Source: Flavobacteriales bacterium UBA5869
Lineage (GTDB): Bacteria; Bacteroidota; Bacteroidia; Flavobacteriales_D; Crocinitomicaceae
DNA: 9,453 nt
Reading direction: 5' to 3'
Assembly: GCA_002432565.1 (NCBI GenBank)
Contig: DJFP01000175.1
Location: forward strand, 2,379-11,831
Shown here: positions 4,639-9,453 of the stretch, in pieces
Layout of the letters: every line of letters starts with the position of its first letter
Position numbering within the stretch: position 1 is the first letter of the stretch
Position numbers and translations under genes: made by a program
Notes under the pieces: model-generated
Database searches by the model: none
Told to the model about the DNA's origin: nothing
Seen by the model: the letters and a program-made list of their open reading frames with translations, nothing else

Positions 4639-5748
4639 TTAATCTCCGTCACTGTTAATGGAGTCCAGCATAGCCAATTTAAAATTGTCTTCTGCATGAT
4701 TGCTCAAATAATCATACATCGCAAGTTTCAAATAATTTGCATCCGTATATCTGCGTTTAGGATTTTCACCATAGTTTTTCTGCTGTATTTGAAGTTCTTG
4801 ATCCATCCTTTCCATTGTCCATTGTTCATTCCCTTCGACTAACTCACGTCTACTTTTGCAAACGGATATAAAGCTCCAAATCTCCGATTCAAATTCAGAG
4901 ACTTGCTGTGTATCTTTTCTTTTTTCTAAATACTCCTTAAGGAATCGACTTTCAATCGAAAATAAACGATTCCAAGATTTGACCTCTTGTGTTCTAGGAG
5001 TTATTGTTAATTTCCATGATCTTTTCGATTCAGAACTAAAACTGGTTTTACTGCCTTTTAATGAAATGACAGGTGAAATAGTTGAAGTAAATGGATATGC
5101 AACCTTCTGAACTGTTCCATCCTCAGATATAAATAAGTCTATTGCTTTTTTAAAATCACGGTTACAATGGTCTCCCATAGGAACTAGATTTTTGAGATTA
5201 ACTGCTGCGACCGGGAAATCAGTTTTACTCAATAAATGGTCGTAATCGGCTTTTCTAACTTCTGGTCTTGTATATTTTTCCATTCCGCAAAATGGACACC
5301 ATGCATTCTGATGCGCTCCGTAGTAAACTTTGTAGTGATCTCTGATATTGAAGGGTTCATTATTGAATGTATTTTCAAATAATTCTTTCAACAAGGCATG
5401 AATTGTGGTGCCTGTTCTTCCAGGGTATTCCGCCCTCCTGACCGCATTACTCGGCGATATGAATAATGTAGAGACTTCATTAGTTTCTTCGAAAATTTTC
5501 AGAAATTCGTTCCTTTTTTGATTGTTTAATTCTAAGAATGATTTTTGAAATGTGTCTACTAATTTTCCAATTTTAGACCTATACTTTCCTGATCCTTTTG
5601 AGAAAATTTTTGCTAAATCTTGATCAGGGCAGTGAGATTCTTCAAATTTTGTATTTTTTGGAAGTACTTTAATTGTAGCTAAGTAGTTCTCGAAGAATTT
5701 ATGAAGATTCTCTGCTTTATGAGTAAGATATTCACACTTTTGGAGCAT
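4639..5748 (-). CDS. PtuB-like HNH endonuclease (Septu-type effector)
   Basis: A 369-aa protein with an HNH nuclease core in its middle. CPFC at 151-154 is a zinc knuckle, DYDHLL (168-173) holds the catalytic Asp-His, and NLKNLVP (184-190) is followed by HCN (194-196) and RDFKKA. This layout is that of PtuB/TIGR02646-like HNH proteins, whose partner is the AAA ATPase encoded immediately upstream. In characterised Septu systems the ATPase-HNH pair gives phage defence by nucleic-acid cleavage. Oddities: the second zinc pair is incomplete, since the position three before C195 is Gly192 rather than Cys. The protein is also longer than the PtuB proteins I recall (nearer 200-250 aa), with about 150 N-terminal residues before the core and about 170 after it. 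Its ATG lies 4 bp after the ATPase stop with no clear ribosome site, so translation is probably coupled. It is the last gene of the operon. Confidence 0.82.
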   Translation of the reverse strand: MLQKCEYLTHKAENLHKFFENYLATIKVLPKNTKFEESHCPDQDLAKIFSKGSGKYRSKIGKLVDTFQKSFLELNNQKRNEFLKIFEETNEVSTLFISPSNAVRRAEYPGRTGTTIHALLKELFENTFNNEPFNIRDHYKVYYGAHQNAWCPFCGMEKYTRPEVRKADYDHLLSKTDFPVAAVNLKNLVPMGDHCNRDFKKAIDLFISEDGTVQKVAYPFTSTISPVISLKGSKTSFSSESKRSWKLTITPRTQEVKSWNRLFSIESRFLKEYLEKRKDTQQVSEFESEIWSFISVCKSRRELVEGNEQWTMERMDQELQIQQKNYGENPKRRYTDANYLKLAMYDYLSNHAEDNFKLAMLDSINSDGD

Positions 5749-5752
5749 TATA

Positions 5753-7306
5753 CTATTTTTTTGGTTTTAATTCACGGATTTTCTGATATAGTCCCAATTT
5801 GTGTAATGATTCTCCGAAATCGTTAATTCTATCCTCCAACTCTTCAGCAGTTATTCTATCATTTGAAATCAATTTCTTCATTTCCTTTGTTGATTTCATT
5901 GCTACGGGAGGTGCTATTCCAAAAGCGATCTTTAGTAACCGCTCGGTGGAAGCTCCATATGTTTCTGAATTAGGTTGAACAATTTTAATCTTACCATTCT
6001 CCTTTTCGAAAATAAAAACGTTATCACGTTTAGAATCAGATAATAAAAATGGAGAATGCGTGGTAATAATGAACTCTTGATCTCTCCTTGCAGCTATGTC
6101 GGTCATTTTAGATATAAATGAAGCTCTCCACTGAGGATTGAAATGAGTTTCAGGTTCATCTAACAAGAACAATACGTTTTGATTTTGAATCATATTCAGT
6201 GTACCAAAAATGTGCAAGAATTGGTGTTCTCCGTCACTTAAATCTGTATATTGAACCACCGAAGCACTTTTATGGTGCATCTTTAAACCAAAGAAACCTA
6301 ATGCTTTTTGTGTTTCGATTATCACGGGTCTTGGTATGACTTCACCAGTATCTTTTTTTACTTTTTTTATTTCATTTAGTTCTGATTTTATAAGAACAAG
6401 ATTCAAAGTGTCCAACTTAACTAAGGCTGTATAGAGATTAAATGCAGATTTAAATTCCTTCTTAAATGCTTGATACGTAGCATGAGAATAATAGTAATCT
6501 AATATTAATGATTGTTCTCTATCTTTAGTATCATATGAAGCTGAACAACACCTTTTCAATGCGTCAATTAAATTTTTTTGTTCTTGAGCTGCTATTATAC
6601 CTTGAGGCGGTCCCTTTTTGGGTTTAAGTTTTACAATCATTCGAAAAGATCTTAAATCGGTAGTATTAACCTCTTTTATAATTGTATTCCATTTTGAATC
6701 AGGATCCAAACTAAAAACTGAATTTGCAAGAAACACTAATTTATTCATGCTAAAATCTACCCAAAGCATATTTGGGAGATCGGGTAACTCTTCGATCTTC
6801 TTTCGCTGTTTAAGCCCTGCCTTTGTTTGATAATATTCTCTATATTCATCAATATATGGATGGAACCATTGACTTAAAGACTCATTTTCACCAGATGAGT
6901 ATCCAAGTACCGTTTCTGGCAAAACGGTTCTTATTTCAGCTATATCATCTTGTAGTGTTAAGGAGTATTCATTCTTTCCAATGAAACAAACAGGCTTACC
7001 TTTTTCTTGATCTTGTAGAAAACGAACATAACAGCTTCCCCTTGACAATTTGAATGTATAATCAATACTAAACTTGATACTTGTACGATCTGTATTATTA
7101 ATGAATTCTGTATAAAAACCAATAAGATATTCGAATATTTCAGCAATACATTCCAGTAACTTAGATTTACCGGACCCATTAATACCAATCAAGCAAATTG
7201 GATTTAGTCCCTGTTTAATAAGATTAAAATCTCTTAAATTCTTATCAAAACCATTGATAGGATGATTAATATTGGGATTATTATATGAAAAGTGGATAAG
7301 CTTCAT
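5753..7306 (-). CDS. PtuA-like, restriction-system-associated AAA/ABC ATPase
   Basis: A 517-aa ATPase of the SMC/ABC-like class. Walker A is GINGSGKS (residues 41-48), the ABC signature LSDGE is at 356-360, and Walker B is VLFLLDEP (378-385, with D383 and catalytic E384). The switch histidine is in THSPF (416-420). About 300 residues separate Walker A from the signature, including a lysine-rich helical middle region; there is no Zn-hook or TOPRIM domain. This matches ATPases that NCBI names 'restriction system-associated AAA family ATPase' and PtuA of Septu, which bind and gate a partner HNH nuclease in an ATP-dependent way. The start codon overlaps the hsdS stop in an ATGA and the HNH gene follows after 4 bp, so all are one operon. 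The C-terminal tail (about 450-517) is charged and may contact the nuclease (inference). Confidence 0.85.
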   Translation of the reverse strand: MKLIHFSYNNPNINHPINGFDKNLRDFNLIKQGLNPICLIGINGSGKSKLLECIAEIFEYLIGFYTEFINNTDRTSIKFSIDYTFKLSRGSCYVRFLQDQEKGKPVCFIGKNEYSLTLQDDIAEIRTVLPETVLGYSSGENESLSQWFHPYIDEYREYYQTKAGLKQRKKIEELPDLPNMLWVDFSMNKLVFLANSVFSLDPDSKWNTIIKEVNTTDLRSFRMIVKLKPKKGPPQGIIAAQEQKNLIDALKRCCSASYDTKDREQSLILDYYYSHATYQAFKKEFKSAFNLYTALVKLDTLNLVLIKSELNEIKKVKKDTGEVIPRPVIIETQKALGFFGLKMHHKSASVVQYTDLSDGEHQFLHIFGTLNMIQNQNVLFLLDEPETHFNPQWRASFISKMTDIAARRDQEFIITTHSPFLLSDSKRDNVFIFEKENGKIKIVQPNSETYGASTERLLKIAFGIAPPVAMKSTKEMKKLISNDRITAEELEDRINDFGESLHKLGLYQKIRELKPKK

Positions 7307-8808
7307 TTCAATTTTATTTGATAAGAAATTTGATCGCCATTATACACTTGAACCAAACGATCTCCTTTTTTCAACTCTCGGCATACATCTAATAGCTCGA
7401 AAAATTCATCTTTTAATCTATCGTAAGAATATCTTGCCGGTAATTCGATCTGATTGAAAGCGAATTTTTCTTTTCCAAAGCTAGATCTTAGGTAATGCCA
7501 AATGAAATTTGCTTCGACTCCCTTGGGTCCTTCTAACTTTATTGCTGGCTTAACAGCGATTTTAGTTTTTGCAGGTAGTTTTTCTGTCTTTGGCCTCGTT
7601 GCTGTAACTGGTTTTTTTACAAATCTTGTTCTTAACTTTTGAATGTTCTGTAATAATTCATCAGCATCACTATCAGTTGTTAATTGCTCTACCAATTCTC
7701 CTTTGAAAGCTTTGTCCAAAATAACTTTGGGAAGTCTCGCTAATTGATTTTTTTCTAATACCTGTATTTGTTTTAAGGTGTAATCAAAACCGGTTAGAAA
7801 TTTTTCTGCTGAAAGTTGAATTGATTCTGGAGCAATTGGCATTCGTACTTCAGATAAAGCAGAAAAATATAATCTAGCTCTTACACTACCTTTAGTATTT
7901 GACCCTATTTCTAATAATCCCTGTTCCGATTTTAAAAATCTAAGTAATAATTGCGATGATAGGTGATTCTTAACTCTGAAAACAACATAGTCAGGACTGG
8001 TTAATGCAATTTCCTCCCCATCATATATAGCAATAGAACCAATATTCGCTCTCATTGTATTATAAATGAAGTCACCAGTTCGTACTATTTTATATTTTTC
8101 AAATGTCTTCTTCTGACCAGTTCTTAATTCCGAAATACCTTCTTTAGCCGAAACTCCAATCAGCCTTAACCCTAGCCATTTATCGCCAATTCGTTCAGTT
8201 TGTTCTTCTAGAAATTGCCCGATCTTTTTTCTTGGATAAAATGCATTTTCAGAAAGGTTTACTATACAGCTATTAAGATATTTATCTCCAAGGTTTTTTA
8301 GAGTTTCAATCTTAGTTCTAATCTTGCTCAGATGCCCAAGCAAGTTGTCCAATTTAGCTACGATACGTTCTTGTTCTTGAAAAGACGGAAGAAGGATTGG
8401 TATCTTCCTAAGGTTAGCTTGATTAAGTTTTAATCTGGTAGTTCCCCCAACGTAATTAGTGTAATCAAACTGATTTAAAAAATGTAACAAGAACTTGTTA
8501 CTTGAAACTCCTTCTTTAACTTTCAATACATGGGCATGATTATTAACCCAAGATTTACCATTTATAATATAAGCAACTTCCTTCGTTCCATCTAAAAATG
8601 GTGCTCCATCTTCCCCTAATAAAACTAATTCTTCATCAAATAGATAATCATCAATTGTCCCGGCTTTACCTGTTGCGCCATAATAAGGTATTTCGCCTAT
8701 TCTTTTGGATCTTTCTGATGCACTAACTGGTTTTCTCATGTTATCCATGATTTCCACAACATCTTCCATTTTTATTTCTACCCAATTATTTGGAACCTTC
8801 CTAATCAT
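7303..8808 (-). CDS. hsdS: Type I restriction-modification specificity subunit HsdS with C-terminal extension
   Basis: A 501-aa HsdS with two target-recognition domains. TRD1 (about 1-140) contains the classic IPYYGATG (40-47). The central helical spacer starts at LPSFQEQERIVAKLD (140-154). TRD2 (about 190-322) has RTGDFIYNTMRANIG (243-257) and SPDYVVFR (271-278). A second conserved helix holds LARLPKVILDKAFKGELV (356-373). In the HsdM2-HsdS methylase the TRDs read the two halves of a bipartite DNA site. Most HsdS end soon after the KGELV motif. This one continues with a K/P/T-rich linker (about 391-428) and a compact domain from GVEANFIWHYL (430-440) to the end, which looks alpha/beta or winged-helix-like and may dock the downstream ATPase (inference). 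Its ATG overlaps the hsdM stop by one base (TGATG). Confidence 0.93.
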   Translation of the reverse strand: MIRKVPNNWVEIKMEDVVEIMDNMRKPVSASERSKRIGEIPYYGATGKAGTIDDYLFDEELVLLGEDGAPFLDGTKEVAYIINGKSWVNNHAHVLKVKEGVSSNKFLLHFLNQFDYTNYVGGTTRLKLNQANLRKIPILLPSFQEQERIVAKLDNLLGHLSKIRTKIETLKNLGDKYLNSCIVNLSENAFYPRKKIGQFLEEQTERIGDKWLGLRLIGVSAKEGISELRTGQKKTFEKYKIVRTGDFIYNTMRANIGSIAIYDGEEIALTSPDYVVFRVKNHLSSQLLLRFLKSEQGLLEIGSNTKGSVRARLYFSALSEVRMPIAPESIQLSAEKFLTGFDYTLKQIQVLEKNQLARLPKVILDKAFKGELVEQLTTDSDADELLQNIQKLRTRFVKKPVTATRPKTEKLPAKTKIAVKPAIKLEGPKGVEANFIWHYLRSSFGKEKFAFNQIELPARYSYDRLKDEFFELLDVCRELKKGDRLVQVYNGDQISYQIKLK

Positions 8809-9453
8809 CAGCTTAATTCTTGAATAATGGAGTTCAACTCATTAGTAATACTTTTCAATTCGGCGAGTACTTCCCTTGCAATTTCGATAGGCTCTTTTGT
8901 AGTTGCTGAATTATTGACTTTATCATCTGCAATCAGACCAATATCTAAAGAGTCATTCTTTTTTGCAATTTCCTCGCGTGTAAAAACCTGCCAGCGTTTA
9001 TCCTTTATTGATTCTCGATTCTTTTCATTGATAGAGCCATCATATTCCATCATCACACTATCAATAGAAATGCCTCCAGTGTATGCAAAAACAAAATCCT
9101 CGAATGCTTTTCGCATAAACGGAGTCCGTTTACCATAGTTTGATACATTGGTGCGCATATCATAAATCCACACTTTCGTAGTGTTATTCTTTTCAGTTTT
9201 TCCCCTTGAAAAGAAAAGAACATTTGTCTTCACACCTGCTGCATAATAGATACCAGTTGGTAAGCGTAGGATTGTGTGAAGATTACATTTGTCCATTAAC
9301 TCCTGTCTAATTTTTTGTCCATCACCGTCTTCAAACAAAACATTATCGGGCAATACAACTGCTGCTTTTGCCTTACCATCTTTTTTTAACGACCGATAAA
9401 TATGTTGAAGGAAATTTAATTGTTTGTTACTCGACAAAAAGGATAAATCATTC
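8808..9453 (-). CDS. hsdM: Type I DNA methyltransferase subunit HsdM, C-terminal part (cut by window edge)
   Basis: The frame is open to the last base of the window (NDLSFLSSNKQLNFLQHIY...), so the start and the N-terminal half lie outside. The TTG at 9435-9437 is internal, not a start. What is visible is the distal part of an N6-adenine DNA methyltransferase: SNKQLNFLQHIYRSLKKDG, AAVVLPDNVLFEDG, LRLPTGIYYAAGVKTNVLFF and KVWIYDMRTN are the usual HsdM motifs that follow the catalytic NPPF, which must be upstream. The protein then ends in a helical tail (ELKSITNELNSIIQELS) typical of the HsdS-contacting region. It is the most upstream gene seen of the hsdM-hsdS-ptuA-ptuB operon, and its stop overlaps the hsdS ATG by one base. 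Confidence 0.93.
   Translation of the reverse strand, partial: NDLSFLSSNKQLNFLQHIYRSLKKDGKAKAAVVLPDNVLFEDGDGQKIRQELMDKCNLHTILRLPTGIYYAAGVKTNVLFFSRGKTEKNNTTKVWIYDMRTNVSNYGKRTPFMRKAFEDFVFAYTGGISIDSVMMEYDGSINEKNRESIKDKRWQVFTREEIAKKNDSLDIGLIADDKVNNSATTKEPIEIAREVLAELKSITNELNSIIQELS

Noticed and set aside
9435..9437. TTG as true start of the hsdM frame
   Set aside because: The frame stays open to the window edge, with HsdM-like residues upstream of it, and the catalytic half of the protein is missing, so the gene is simply truncated by the window.

Overview
The window looks like an accessory (defence-island type) stretch of an AT-rich bacterial chromosome. The coding density, short intergenic gaps and the look of the dispersed intergenic repeats remind me of a pathogenic-group Leptospira. 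That is recall of style only: no 16S, tRNA or core housekeeping gene is present, so the taxon stays tentative.

Layout. 1-458 holds no gene I can support, only three degenerate copies of a 100-bp-spaced repeat. 461-986 is copy A of a long, structured, apparently non-coding repeat. 1035-3924 is a first gene module: a 113-aa protein of unknown function (minus); a shared, operator-rich divergent control region; a small XRE/Cro-type repressor-like protein (plus); a 525-aa unknown protein with one C-terminal membrane segment (plus); then, convergently, a translationally coupled pair (minus) of a 100-aa unknown and a 95-aa protein resembling '4-fold beta flower' proteins. 4068-4608 is copy B of the long repeat, in the same orientation as copy A, so the first module lies between two direct repeats of about 530 bp.

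4639-9453 is one tightly packed minus-strand operon running in from beyond the right edge: hsdM (C-terminal part only), hsdS, a Septu PtuA-like ABC/AAA ATPase and a PtuB-like HNH nuclease. Junctions are a 1-base overlap, a 4-base overlap and a 4-base gap. This is a type I methylation/specificity cassette fused genetically to a Septu-like ATPase-nuclease pair. No hsdR is visible; the operon ends 30 bp from repeat copy B.

How the genes may work together. HsdM and HsdS would mark host DNA at a bipartite target. PtuA-PtuB homologues form an ATPase-nuclease antiphage complex in known Septu systems, and the HNH protein would be the effector here. HsdS carries an unusual C-terminal extension of about 110 residues that could link the two halves (inference). 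The first module is self-regulated in appearance (XRE protein plus repeated TTTAAACGAT operators over both promoters) and encodes a candidate membrane-anchored effector, but nothing in it is a family I can name with certainty. The long repeats show conserved hairpins with compensatory base changes between copies, and their left ends are 140-150-bp imperfect palindromes resembling integron attC sites or MITEs.
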